NCBI GenBank assembly: GCA_947451525.1
Contig: CANFZM010000025.1
Location: 1-39,803 of the forward strand
Direction: 5' to 3'
Length of the DNA stretch: 39,803 bases
From: Flavobacteriaceae bacterium
GTDB taxonomy: Bacteria; Bacteroidota; Bacteroidia; Flavobacteriales; Flavobacteriaceae
The notes below the pieces were generated by a model, which did not search any database, was not told the origin of the DNA, and saw only the letters and a list, made by a program, of their open reading frames with translations. Below, in pieces: positions 7,647-16,643 of this stretch (position 1 is its first letter; each line of letters opens with the position of its first letter). The position numbers and the translations under genes were made by a program.

Positions 7647-8561
7647 TTAATAATTCCACATATCTTGTTCGAAATTACGAATTTTTTCTTTTACTCGTTC
7701 TGATTCTAACAACTGCATTTGAGCGTTATCCTTCATGTAATCTTGAATCGTTCTATCTCCGTAAACATTTTCTTCTTTATAAATCACACCATTAAAACGG
7801 CGCGAATTTAAAAGTTGATCAAACGTAATTGGCATAGCCGAATTCTTATCATTGAAGGCTTTCGCATCATGCAAGATATCGCGAATAGATGGGAAATACA
7901 CCCAAAAAAGTTCAATAGCATCTGTATTACCTTTTGCCTTATCCCTTGCTTCTGTAGCCATTGGGCAAATTGCAAGTAATCTATATTTTAATTCACTTTG
8001 ACGTTTATCAAAATACCAAAACCCTTTAATTTTATATCCCGAAACATCAGCAGCATCCAATTCCGTCTCAGTAATATACTGTTTATCTAAAACTTTTTTT
8101 CCAGATTTGTAACCTTCGATATCGGTATTAAACTCATCAATACCTGGTTGAGTAGTATCTCTAAATTTAAATGTGTTTTCCATATCTTTTAATGATTTTT
8201 TAGAATTAAAATAATCATCACCATATACTTCAGTTATCTTACCAGATTTAATACCGTTTAAAAGTACTTGAAAAAGAGATCTTCTTTCCTTTCCAATATT
8301 AGCAGTATCTACAGGATAATACATAGGAAAATTGATTCTTTCATCAAGATCAATCATTTCCCAAGTAGTTTTACCCATCAATACATCTCTGTCGTGAACA
8401 TAACCATAAGGTAGTGGTTTGTCATTATCCGATTCTAATTGAGCAGCTGTTTTCTTACCAATCTCGGCAGGAGTTTTAGCATTCAATAAATTGGATTGAG
8501 CCACAGAAGTATAACTTCCTGCAATTCCTAAAACAACTAGTAAAAAGTTTTTCAATTTCAT
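7647..8561 (-). CDS. gldN: gliding motility / type IX secretion protein GldN (PorN)
   Basis: 304 aa. A signal peptide (MKLKNFLLVVLGIAGSYTSVAQ region) exports it to the periplasm. The mature part contains the GldN blocks YGYVHDRDVLMGKTTWEMID, INFPMYYPVD and MPITFDQLLNSRRFNG. In this family GldN joins GldK in large periplasmic rings under the outer membrane that link the GldLM motor to the translocon of the type IX secretion system. It is the last gene of the gldK-gldL-gldM-gldN series, 51 nt after gldM, and is followed by a strong terminator. Only one gldN-like copy is seen, with no gldO beside it. Confidence 0.96.
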   Translation of the reverse strand: MKLKNFLLVVLGIAGSYTSVAQSNLLNAKTPAEIGKKTAAQLESDNDKPLPYGYVHDRDVLMGKTTWEMIDLDERINFPMYYPVDTANIGKERRSLFQVLLNGIKSGKITEVYGDDYFNSKKSLKDMENTFKFRDTTQPGIDEFNTDIEGYKSGKKVLDKQYITETELDAADVSGYKIKGFWYFDKRQSELKYRLLAICPMATEARDKAKGNTDAIELFWVYFPSIRDILHDAKAFNDKNSAMPITFDQLLNSRRFNGVIYKEENVYGDRTIQDYMKDNAQMQLLESERVKEKIRNFEQDMWNY

Positions 8562-8612
8562 AATTTATATTCTAAGTTATCTAAGTAAGTGTATAACGAC
8601 AAACTTAAATTT

Positions 8613-10178
8613 TTATTGTATTTCATAAACTGCTGGGGCAGCAGTTTTAGTCTTAATGTCTTTACCGTCGCCAACAATAACAGTTTTAACATCTGAAATA
8701 ATAACCTGATCTCCTTTTGTTGCTCTAGCTAAAGCAGCTTGACATTGTGCATTTACTCTATCACCGTTAACAACAATAGACGCTTGACCAGGAACTTTCA
8801 ACACAAACTGAGTTACTTGGAATTTCAAATCGTACAAGAAATCGGGCAATACAGCAGTAATTTGTGACACTTGCAAACGTGTTTTAGGTCCTTTTTGACT
8901 TCCAGCTTGTCCACCAATTGCTGCTTGCGGAGCAGGGATACCTTTAATTCTAAATACTTTTTTGTCTGAAACAGTTTTGCCATCCGACATTTTTCCTGTA
9001 ACAGAAACAGTAACTTCTTCACCAGAAGCTGGATTTAAGTTATATTTACCATTAGCACCAGATTTTACTAAACCAGGAGCGCTAGCAGTTACATTGTTAT
9101 CTCCAATACCTGCAAAAGATATAGTCATTGGATTAGGTAAACCTCTATAAACTACGTTCATCTTATCTGCAGAAATATTTGCAGTATTAGGACGAGGAAT
9201 TACAACATATTTACCTTCAAATTTTAATGGAACTGTTTGCCCACCTTCTACGAAGGTAAATTGACCATTAATATTTTGCTCTCCAATTGATCCAGCAGTC
9301 ATAGAAATTTCTGCTTGACCAGTACTTGGATTAATTTTACCAGGACCTTGGAATGATGTTGGTTTAGTATTTTCATCATATCTTCCTAAAACAACTTTTC
9401 CTTTTACAACTTCCCCTTGGAAATAAGCACTTTTTTCTAAAACTACTAAAGCAGTATAGTTTTTCATAGAAGCAGCTTCTACAGCAGCACCACCAAGTAA
9501 ATTATTGTAACTATCAAATTCTGCTTTTCTAACATCATTTTGCCAAGCTGTTAACTTTGCCAAAGATGCAATTGCTGGGAAATGTTCGAAATGGTAAGCA
9601 AGATATTTTTTAGTTACACCTTCACCATCTTTAACGTCTGTAGTACTGAACTTTGTTTCAAGATCTTTAACAACTGGAGTTAATTTCTCAGCTAAGCTAG
9701 GCTCACTTGCAACAGCAGCTTTCATGTCTGCTACATACTTGTTAATTTTAGCGATAATTTCATTCCCTTTTGGAGAATATCCATCACCTTTAAACCAAGT
9801 CTCATCAATGTGAGGCCCTTTATCCATAGCTTCGTATGGTAATTTACCAGTTTCTTTATCTAACTCAACTCCATTTGTAGCGTCACCTTTTAAAGTTCCT
9901 ATGTATTCATAGAATTCTTTTGAAATTGTTGCTATTTTATCGGCTGCGTTTTTGGCTGGTCCATAAAGACCTTTATTCTCAGTTCCTTTTTGGTCTATTA
10001 AACCAAGTAATTTTTCATTATTTCCTTTTGAAGCAGTATTAGCACTCTCGAATTTTTCGTTCATTAATCCAAAAGCGGACAATACTTCTTTCGACATATT
10101 TAATGCTAACATTGCGATGAAAACCAAGTACATCAGGTTAATCATCTTCTGTCTAGGGGTTAATTTTCCTCCTGCCAT
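8613..10178 (-). CDS. gldM: gliding motility / type IX secretion motor protein GldM (PorM)
   Basis: 521 aa. A short cytoplasmic start, MAGGKLTPRQKMINLMYLVF, leads into one transmembrane helix (about 14-32). The long periplasmic part is a helical domain followed by several Ig-like beta domains (for example YFQGEVVKGKVVLGRYDENT and PNPMTISFAGIGDNN). Arg9 is present; in Flavobacterium johnsoniae the GldM Arg9 faces the membrane-embedded Glu of GldL in the proton-driven rotary motor. With GldL it forms the asymmetric 5:2 inner-membrane motor that powers type IX secretion and gliding. It lies 58 nt downstream of gldL in the same operon. Confidence 0.96.
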   Translation of the reverse strand: MAGGKLTPRQKMINLMYLVFIAMLALNMSKEVLSAFGLMNEKFESANTASKGNNEKLLGLIDQKGTENKGLYGPAKNAADKIATISKEFYEYIGTLKGDATNGVELDKETGKLPYEAMDKGPHIDETWFKGDGYSPKGNEIIAKINKYVADMKAAVASEPSLAEKLTPVVKDLETKFSTTDVKDGEGVTKKYLAYHFEHFPAIASLAKLTAWQNDVRKAEFDSYNNLLGGAAVEAASMKNYTALVVLEKSAYFQGEVVKGKVVLGRYDENTKPTSFQGPGKINPSTGQAEISMTAGSIGEQNINGQFTFVEGGQTVPLKFEGKYVVIPRPNTANISADKMNVVYRGLPNPMTISFAGIGDNNVTASAPGLVKSGANGKYNLNPASGEEVTVSVTGKMSDGKTVSDKKVFRIKGIPAPQAAIGGQAGSQKGPKTRLQVSQITAVLPDFLYDLKFQVTQFVLKVPGQASIVVNGDRVNAQCQAALARATKGDQVIISDVKTVIVGDGKDIKTKTAAPAVYEIQ

Positions 10179-10236
10179 TTTTTCTAATTAGTTTAATTTA
10201 ATAATTTTGTTAATAATAAATATAGGTTAAAACTAA

Positions 10237-10869
10237 TTATCCTTTAGTATTCATTGCAGAAAGCATTCCACCATATACATTGTTTAATGTAGATAAGTTA
10301 GAAGTTAAAGACTGCATTTGGTCTTTTAATTTCAAGTTGTTTTCAGCAACTTCGTTATTAATTTGTGCGTTTCTTTCAGCACTTTGTAATTGAACTTGGT
10401 ATAAACCGTTTAAAGCTTCCATTTGAGTTGCAGCTTTACCCATTTCTTCAGCATATTTCTTTTGTCCAGCCATTGCATCAACAGTAGGAGAAATAGATTT
10501 TGCAGCACCTTCAAAGTTTTTGATGCTATTTCCTAAGCTAGCCATTAACTCACCGTCAATTTTAGCTTCTTTCAACATAGTATCTAATTTTTGAGACAAT
10601 AATCCTTGTGCATCTTTTGGCTCTTCTTTTTTAACTTTTTGTTTTGCTTCACCACCAGCTAATTCGGGGTAAACCAAAGACCAATCTATTTCGTCTGCTG
10701 AAGTTTCAAATGCTGATAAAGCAAAGATAAAAGCTTCCGTTAATAATCCAATAATAAGAAATTGACTTGCACCTGGCCAGTGTTGAATTTTAAATAAAGC
10801 TCCAACAATAACGACTGCAGCACCCATTCCGTAGGTGAATTCCATAACTTTTTTTGGTAATAATCCCAT
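10237..10869 (-). CDS. gldL: gliding motility / type IX secretion motor protein GldL (PorL)
   Basis: 210 aa. Two N-terminal transmembrane helices (about 11-27 and 35-55) are followed by a cytoplasmic, Gln/Lys-rich, probably coiled-coil tail. The functional residues are recognisable: His30 at the end of helix 1, and Glu45 in the LLTEAF block, which corresponds to the proton-motor Glu49 of F. johnsoniae GldL. The numbering shift of four arises from a shorter loop between the helices (IQHWPGASQF), by my recollection of that sequence. GldL forms the pentameric ring around two GldM helices. It is flanked by gldK (69 nt) and gldM (58 nt) on the same strand. Confidence 0.95.
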   Translation of the reverse strand: MGLLPKKVMEFTYGMGAAVVIVGALFKIQHWPGASQFLIIGLLTEAFIFALSAFETSADEIDWSLVYPELAGGEAKQKVKKEEPKDAQGLLSQKLDTMLKEAKIDGELMASLGNSIKNFEGAAKSISPTVDAMAGQKKYAEEMGKAATQMEALNGLYQVQLQSAERNAQINNEVAENNLKLKDQMQSLTSNLSTLNNVYGGMLSAMNTKG

Positions 10870-10938
10870 AATAATAATAATTTAGTTAGTTAAGTGTAAT
10901 ATAATCAAGTTAGTAATATTCAAATAAATTTTAGGGTT

Positions 10939-12327
10939 TTATTTTTTACCCGTTGTTTGAGTTCCCATATAATCTTGAACTGTTCTGAAACCAATATAAC
11001 TTCTAGCAGTATCTTGGTACTCAAAATCTCTTGTTCCAACTTGCAAGAAGTAAGAAACATCTTTCCAAGAACCTCCTCTTACAACCTTACGTTTATTAGA
11101 AGTATCTGGTACATTTGGATTCATTGTTGAAACAAATTCATAAGCAGAAGCATCGTAAGACGAATCGGTCCATTCGGACACATTTCCTGCCATATTATAT
11201 AAATTATAACCATTAGGCTGGTACGATTTTGCTTCTACAGTATACAATGCATTGTCTGCAGCATAATCACCTCTACTAGGTTTAAAGTTTGCCATAAAAC
11301 AACCTCTATCGTTTTTAGTATAAGGACCTCCCCAAGGATAGTTTCCAGATTGTAAACCACCACGAGCAGCATATTCCCACTCAGCTTCTGTAGGCAAACG
11401 GAAAGAATTGATTAAATCTCTTCCCTTTTTTTGTTTAACATAAATATTTTTCTTCAACGTTCTCCATGCGCAAAATGCTTTTGCTTGTTTCCAATTTACC
11501 CCAACTACTGGATAATCTCCATAAGCTTGGTGCCAGAAATAGTCGTTATGCATTGGTTCATTGTAAGAATAAGCAAAATCTTTAATCCAAACAGTTGTAT
11601 CTGGATACACTTTAGTATTTTCTGTTTTGATGAATTTACTTCTTTTTCCAACTTTAGCTTTAGCTGCTGCTTGAATGTCCATCCAAGAGTAGTGGAATTT
11701 CAATTTATCTACATCAATAGTTCTTAATCCGTTGAAAGATTCTGCTACTGGAAGATACATAGTATCCATTACTTCAGTATAATATTCGTCTGGATATTTT
11801 TTAGTATCGGTAATTAATTTAACTTTTCGGTTTAATTTTCTTCCAGCATAAGGATCATCAGCAGTACCTACACTGTAATAATTCTCATACATGTACTTGT
11901 CATAAGGAGTCATTTTAGCTGGATCTTGGTCATTAAAAGCAAAATCACCAATACTTCCTGTACCTTTCCCTCCTTTTCCAGCACCTGGTTTTACACCAGT
12001 TTCATCTGCAAGAATAGCTAAACGCACTCTTATTATAGAATCTTTAACCCATTCCACAAATTGACGGTACTCACTATTTGTTATCTCTGTTTCATCCATA
12101 TAGAACGACCTAACTGTAACTGTTTTTGTAGGCGCATCCTGTACATTAGCTAAATCATCATCTGATTTACCCATAATGTATGCCCCTCCAGGAACTAATG
12201 TCATTCCGAATGGTTTTTCTGGATGCCATTTCTTACCTTTTACTCCAACTAGTTCCCCTTTGTCGTTAGACTTACCACAGCTCACTAATAGAGTTAAAAC
12301 AGATGCAAATGCAATGAACTTCTTCAT
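10939..12327 (-). CDS. gldK: gliding motility / type IX secretion lipoprotein GldK (PorK)
   Basis: 462 aa from the ATG at 12327. An in-frame ATG 17 codons upstream would put residues before the lipoprotein signal and is unlikely. The signal MKKFIAFASVLTLLVSCGKS has its lipobox Cys at 17. The rest is a formylglycine-generating-enzyme (FGE/sulfatase-modifying) fold: MTLVPGGAYIMG, RLPTEAEWEYAARGG, NMAGNVSEWTD, VVRGGSWKD and IGFRTVQD. The segment after VVRGGS has no cysteine, so the catalytic Cys pair of true FGE enzymes is missing, as known for GldK. GldK is an outer-membrane lipoprotein forming the periplasmic ring with GldN. First gene of gldKLMN. Confidence 0.95.
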   Translation of the reverse strand: MKKFIAFASVLTLLVSCGKSNDKGELVGVKGKKWHPEKPFGMTLVPGGAYIMGKSDDDLANVQDAPTKTVTVRSFYMDETEITNSEYRQFVEWVKDSIIRVRLAILADETGVKPGAGKGGKGTGSIGDFAFNDQDPAKMTPYDKYMYENYYSVGTADDPYAGRKLNRKVKLITDTKKYPDEYYTEVMDTMYLPVAESFNGLRTIDVDKLKFHYSWMDIQAAAKAKVGKRSKFIKTENTKVYPDTTVWIKDFAYSYNEPMHNDYFWHQAYGDYPVVGVNWKQAKAFCAWRTLKKNIYVKQKKGRDLINSFRLPTEAEWEYAARGGLQSGNYPWGGPYTKNDRGCFMANFKPSRGDYAADNALYTVEAKSYQPNGYNLYNMAGNVSEWTDSSYDASAYEFVSTMNPNVPDTSNKRKVVRGGSWKDVSYFLQVGTRDFEYQDTARSYIGFRTVQDYMGTQTTGKK

Positions 12328-12365
12328 ATAAATTTGGTTAATTATGTATTCATATTTTAAGGCCG

Positions 12366-12396
12366 TAAACGTATCCATAATTTTTTAAAAAAACAA
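12366..12396 (-). promoter_or_regulatory. probable gldKLMN promoter
   Basis: The minus strand shows TTG (12396-12394), a 20-nt spacer and TACGTTTA (12373-12366), seven of eight matches to TAnnTTTG. Transcription would start near 12359, about 30 nt before the gldK ATG. This suggests gldK-N can be transcribed independently of the arginase-like gene upstream. Confidence 0.5.
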
Positions 12397-12552
12397 TATT
12401 TGTTTCTTAAAGTTTTATTTTTTTATCAAAATAATAATAATATTTTATTATTCTAAATAAAAACATTAGTATTCTTCGGATAATCAGTGCTTTTTACGTT
12501 TTTTTGTTATTTTCAAGAAAATTACAAAATGTTTTGAGAATTATTAAATAAT

Positions 12553-13704
12553 TTATAAAACACTTTTTCTTTGGGCTTTCCACCAACGTTCTGGCATTTC
12601 TTGGTTGCAGGCAGCCAAATAATCTTCCTGTGAGCATGGTAATAACGTATTCTTTTTTAATTTATTGTTTGAATTTGTAAAAAAAGGTATTTCTATCCAC
12701 CATCTTTCAGTTTTATCACTTTTATAAAACACTATATCCTCATCTTCGTTAGGCACGGTGTATTTTATATAATTATCTTTACTTCCAAACGGATATTCAT
12801 TAGAACGGTAGTGAATTCCTTCTATAAAATACCAAATCACTTGGGCAATAAGCGCTGTTTCTTGTTTAGATCCTTGATGATTGAATATCCCAAGGCAAGA
12901 AACTTTATCGCTAATACCAGCATATCTTGCTAATGCACATATTTCTTTTCCGTTAAAACCATTTGGCTGAAAATTGGCGAAATTTCCGGAATCAGAAGAT
13001 TTTACACAATTTAAATCTAGGCTAACTAAATCAGCATCTCTAAAAACAGGTTCCGAAATAGCTATATTATAACAAACCTCCCCTAATCTATAAGCATCAA
13101 AATACAATTTTTCGATCAAATCAATTTCTTCTTGGGAATTATAATAGGTTTGGTAACCAATGTTACAATAATTAAAAAGATTATTAGGCTCTTCAATAAT
13201 AATTTTAGATAAATAAGATTCTGCTAATATTGTTCCGTCCTGCTTACCTAAATCAAATTTAGTATCAATTGAAACTAAATTTACCATTTGCTCTAAATCA
13301 TCATACCCACGATATAAAGCGTAAGTTAAATCTTGAGAGCCTCCAATAATTATAGGAATTACCTTGTTTTTCATCAACATGGAAACTACTTTTTGCAAAG
13401 CAAAATAAGTATCTTCAGGAGAATCCCCAGGAAGTATATCTCCTATATCGGCTATTGTACGACTCCAATTCCCAGGAAAAAGATTGTATAATTCTGATCT
13501 GATGAGAGACAAATCTATTTCCCGACTATTATTATTGTCTCCTCGATGGTCTGGAACTCCAATAATAGCAATGTCCATTTTGGTAATATCAGGAAAATCA
13601 TCCTGCGTATGAAAAACAACTTTGTTAGACAAATGCTGGGAAGACAATCGCTTTATATCAATTATTAAATCGGTGTCTACTGGAGAAAGAAAATCAAATT
13701 CCAT
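12553..13704 (-). CDS. arginase-fold (ureohydrolase family) protein with degenerate metal site
   Basis: 383 aa. The arginase/agmatinase/formimidoylglutamase fold is clear from three ordered blocks: IIIGGSQDL (118-126), VSIDTKFDLG (144-153) and SLDLNCVKSSDS (228-239). Active ureohydrolases have GGxH, DAHxD and SxDxDxxDP at these places, giving six Mn2+ ligands. Here three are replaced: His to Gln124, His to Lys149, Asp to Asn232. Asp147, Asp151 and Asp230 remain. A binuclear Mn centre is unlikely, so an annotation as formimidoylglutamase would be doubtful. No signal peptide; probably cytosolic. It lies between topA and gldK on the same strand, and a Trp-rich C terminus (MPERWWKAQRK) looks unusual for the enzymes. 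Role unknown. Confidence 0.85.
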   Translation of the reverse strand: MEFDFLSPVDTDLIIDIKRLSSQHLSNKVVFHTQDDFPDITKMDIAIIGVPDHRGDNNNSREIDLSLIRSELYNLFPGNWSRTIADIGDILPGDSPEDTYFALQKVVSMLMKNKVIPIIIGGSQDLTYALYRGYDDLEQMVNLVSIDTKFDLGKQDGTILAESYLSKIIIEEPNNLFNYCNIGYQTYYNSQEEIDLIEKLYFDAYRLGEVCYNIAISEPVFRDADLVSLDLNCVKSSDSGNFANFQPNGFNGKEICALARYAGISDKVSCLGIFNHQGSKQETALIAQVIWYFIEGIHYRSNEYPFGSKDNYIKYTVPNEDEDIVFYKSDKTERWWIEIPFFTNSNNKLKKNTLLPCSQEDYLAACNQEMPERWWKAQRKSVL

Positions 13705-13730
13705 TTATATTTCATTTTTTCCTCACTCCA

Positions 13731-13746
13731 CTCCTATTTATAGGAG
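13731..13746. repeat. short hairpin between topA and the arginase-like gene
   Basis: Perfect inverted repeat CTCCTA-TTTA-TAGGAG without a T run on the minus strand, so it is not a convincing terminator. It could be an operator or an RNA-stability hairpin ahead of the arginase-like gene. Confidence 0.35.
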
Positions 13747-13764
13747 AAAAATATAGGATTGTTT

Positions 13765-16266
13765 TTATTTCTTTTTAACTGGCGCTTTCTTAACTGCTGC
13801 TTTTTTAGCAGGGGCTTTTTTGGCTGGAGTTTTCTTAGCAATCATTTCTTGCACTTCTGCTAACGTTAATTTAGTAGCATCAATATCTTTACTCAATTCA
13901 ATTTTTAACTTTCCTTTAGTAATTTCAGATCTTCCCCAACGTGCTTTTTGAACAAGAATTCCTTCTTCTTTCCAGTCGTGGATTACTTTATCAATATTTT
14001 TTTGAAGTTTATCTTCAATTAATTCTTCAATGTCACTTTGCGAAAGATTATCAAAATTGTATTTTTTAGAAACATTAATGAAAATTCCATCCCATTTAAT
14101 GAATGGTCCAAATCTTCCAGTTCCTTTTTGAACTCCTTCGCCTTTATAAACAGCAATTGGCGCATCGGCTTGTGCTTTTTCGTCAATTAGTTCTTTGGCT
14201 CTTTCTAAAGTTACATCTAATGGTTCTTCCCCTTTAGGCAAAGAAACGAAAACTTTTCCAAATCTAATAAACGGGCCAAAACGACCTAAACTCACCTCAA
14301 CATCTTCACCTTGGTAGGCCCCTAATGCTTTTGGCAATAAAAACAAGTCTAATGCTTCTTGCAAAGTAATAGTCCCAATATTTTGTTCGGCACGCAAACT
14401 AGCAAATTTCTTTTCTTCGTCTTCACTATCTCCAATTTGAGCCATAGCACCAAATTTTCCTAAACGAACTAAAACTGTTTTACCAGATTCTGGGTGTTTT
14501 CCTAAAATTCTTTCACCACTTTCTCTATCGGCATTGGCTTCAACATCTTTTACATTCGGATGGAATTTATCATAAAATTCCTGCATCATTTTAGTCCAAT
14601 CGATGTTTCCTTCTGCAATTTCATCAAAATCTTGTTCGACTTTGGCAGTGAAATTATAATCTAAAATATTTTCAAAGTTTTTTACTAAGAAATCCGTTAC
14701 AATTGTACCAATATCGGTAGGAACTAACTTTCCTTTATCGGATCCTGTATTTTCTTTTAGAAGTTTTTCAGCAACTTTATTCGATTGCAATGTCAATTGG
14801 GTATAATTACGCTCCTGCCCTTCTAAATTTCCTTTTTCAACATAATTTCTGTTGATGATGGTAGAAATAGTTGGCGCATAAGTAGATGGTCTACCAATGC
14901 CTAATTCTTCTAATTTTTTAACCAAAGAAGCCTCTGTATAACGTGCTGCTGCACGAGAATATCTTTCAGTTGCAGTGATGTAATTGTTAACCAATTTTTC
15001 ATTCACTTTCATTGCTGGCAACATGCCTTCTTGTTCTTCATCGTCGTCGTCATTTCCTTCCAAATATACTTTTAGGAAACCTTCAAACTTGATTACCTCA
15101 CCAGATGCTGTAAAAACTTCCGAGTGGTTATTGGCTTCAATTTTAACGTTGGTACGTTCCAATTCGGCATCACTCATTTGCGAAGCCAAGGTTCTTTTCC
15201 AAATTAAATCATACAAACGCGCTTGATCTCTATCAATATTCACCGTATGACGGGACATATCGGTAGGACGAATCGCCTCGTGCGCCTCTTGTGCGCCTTT
15301 GCTTTTGTTTACAAATGTTCTTGGTCTAGAAAACTCTTTTCCGTAGGATTTAATGATTTCTGCTTGTGCAGCCTCCATAGCATCTTTAGAAAGATTCACA
15401 CTATCGGTTCTCATATATGTAATTAACCCTGCCTCGTACAAGCGTTGTGCTAATTGCATAGTAATTCCAACGGGAAGGTACAATTTACGGGCTGCTTCTT
15501 GTTGTAAAGTAGAAGTAGTAAAAGGCCCTGTAGGAGATTTTTTAGTTGGTTTGGTTTCTAAATCGCCAACTTTATAACTAGAGCCTATGTTTTTATTTAA
15601 AAAATCTTCGGCTTCTTTTTTGGTATTGAAATTTTTAGGAAGTTTTGCTTTAAACGACCTTCCGGCTTCGTTAGTAAATTCAGCCACAACCGAATAAGAA
15701 GCAACTGCTTTAAAATTTTGAATTTCGCGTTCGCGCTCTACAATCAATCGCACTGAAACCGATTGTACACGGCCTGCAGAAAGTCCGCCTTTAATTTTAC
15801 GCCATAAAACAGGAGACAATTCATACCCCACTAAACGGTCTAAAACTCTTCGTGCTTGCTGTGCGTTTACTAAATTGTAATCAATTTCTCTAGGATTATC
15901 AATTGCTTTAAGAATCGCATTCTTGGTAATTTCGTGAAAAACAATTCGTTTGGTTTTGTTTTTATCTAATTTTAATTCTTCGGATAAATGCCAAGAGATT
16001 GCTTCTCCTTCACGGTCCTCATCGGAAGCCAACCAAACCATGTCGGCATTTTTGGCTAATCCTCTAAGTTTGGTTACCAATGCTTTTTTGTCGGCAGAAA
16101 CTTCGTATTTGGGTTTGAATCCGTTTTCGACATCCACTCCTATTTCCTTAGAAGGCAAATCGGCAATATGACCATAACTAGATTCGACTTGGTAATCGGC
16201 ACCTAGAAATTTCTCAATGGTTTTTGCTTTTGCTGGGGACTCAACTATAACTAAATTCTTTGCCAT
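13765..16266 (-). CDS. topA: DNA topoisomerase I
   Basis: 833 aa from the ATG at 16266 (MAKNLVIVESPAKAKTIEKF). The seven upstream in-frame codons are Asn/Lys-rich and are probably not translated. Type IA topoisomerase that relaxes negative supercoils. The TOPRIM domain has the early acidic Glu9 and DEDREGE at 82-88; the active-site Tyr284 lies in GLITYMRTDS. The C-terminal part has no four-Cys zinc fingers. Instead there are repeated glycine-rich modules (LGRFGPFIRFGKVFVSLP, GTGRFGPFIKWDGIF) and a Lys/Ala/Pro tail (TPAKKAPAKKAAVKKAPVKK) likely to bind DNA non-specifically. It is the first gene of a same-strand run with the arginase-like gene and gldKLMN. Confidence 0.96.
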   Translation of the reverse strand: MAKNLVIVESPAKAKTIEKFLGADYQVESSYGHIADLPSKEIGVDVENGFKPKYEVSADKKALVTKLRGLAKNADMVWLASDEDREGEAISWHLSEELKLDKNKTKRIVFHEITKNAILKAIDNPREIDYNLVNAQQARRVLDRLVGYELSPVLWRKIKGGLSAGRVQSVSVRLIVEREREIQNFKAVASYSVVAEFTNEAGRSFKAKLPKNFNTKKEAEDFLNKNIGSSYKVGDLETKPTKKSPTGPFTTSTLQQEAARKLYLPVGITMQLAQRLYEAGLITYMRTDSVNLSKDAMEAAQAEIIKSYGKEFSRPRTFVNKSKGAQEAHEAIRPTDMSRHTVNIDRDQARLYDLIWKRTLASQMSDAELERTNVKIEANNHSEVFTASGEVIKFEGFLKVYLEGNDDDDEEQEGMLPAMKVNEKLVNNYITATERYSRAAARYTEASLVKKLEELGIGRPSTYAPTISTIINRNYVEKGNLEGQERNYTQLTLQSNKVAEKLLKENTGSDKGKLVPTDIGTIVTDFLVKNFENILDYNFTAKVEQDFDEIAEGNIDWTKMMQEFYDKFHPNVKDVEANADRESGERILGKHPESGKTVLVRLGKFGAMAQIGDSEDEEKKFASLRAEQNIGTITLQEALDLFLLPKALGAYQGEDVEVSLGRFGPFIRFGKVFVSLPKGEEPLDVTLERAKELIDEKAQADAPIAVYKGEGVQKGTGRFGPFIKWDGIFINVSKKYNFDNLSQSDIEELIEDKLQKNIDKVIHDWKEEGILVQKARWGRSEITKGKLKIELSKDIDATKLTLAEVQEMIAKKTPAKKAPAKKAAVKKAPVKKK

Positions 16267-16284
16267 TTTATTTTTTTTGTTCGG

Positions 16285-16292
16285 CAAAAGTA
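16285..16292 (-). promoter_or_regulatory. topA promoter, -7 box
   Basis: TACTTTTG on the minus strand matches TAnnTTTG exactly, 18 nt before the topA ATG. No spaced TTG was found. Confidence 0.45.
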
Positions 16293-16564
16293 GAAGTTTT
16301 TTTTAGATTTTTAGTTTTAGAATTAATTTTTAACTGCAAAAATGCAATTGGAACAAAAAAAACAAACCTGCAAAAAGCTTATTCTTCAGCCCTGATTATA
16401 TCTCATAATGTTAATTTTCATTGGTGTTCGATGAATTTCATTTGAAGTGAAAATCCTTTTTATCTAGTTTTTTTGAGATAAAAAAATTGGAACGGACAGC
16501 AAGAATATGCCTTACCAATAAAGCCCTAAACATTCGCTGCTAATAAAAGAATGTTAAAACACAA

Positions 16565-16604
16565 CTGCCATCTTGGCAGATATTCTTTTTTAGTAGTATC
16601 TTTG
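16565..16604 (+). promoter_or_regulatory. miaB promoter with overlapping inverted repeat
   Basis: TTG (16573-16575), a 21-nt spacer and TATCTTTG (16597-16604) give a plausible promoter starting near 16611, about 33 nt before the ATG. The perfect inverted repeat CTGCCA-TCT-TGGCAG (16565-16579) covers the TTG element and could be an operator. Confidence 0.5.
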
Positions 16605-16643
16605 TACTTCAGATTTCGAAGTATCGGAAGGATAATATAAAGT

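Larger units (their letters stand above)
16267..16643. other. divergent intergenic region topA / miaB (377 bp)
   Basis: No plausible gene is present. It holds a topA promoter box (16285-16292), an AT-rich hairpin with arms TTTTATCT and AGATAAAA (about 16458-16486), a perfect inverted repeat CTGCCA-TCT-TGGCAG (16565-16579) and the miaB promoter (16573-16604). The middle third shows nothing I can interpret. Confidence 0.6.

Noticed and set aside
10939..12327. GldK as an active formylglycine-generating enzyme
   Set aside because: The fold is present but the catalytic cysteine region after VVRGGS has no Cys; position in gldKLMN and the lipobox identify GldK.
12553..13704. Annotation as an active formimidoylglutamase or arginase
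   Set aside because: Three of six metal ligands are replaced (Gln124, Lys149, Asn232).
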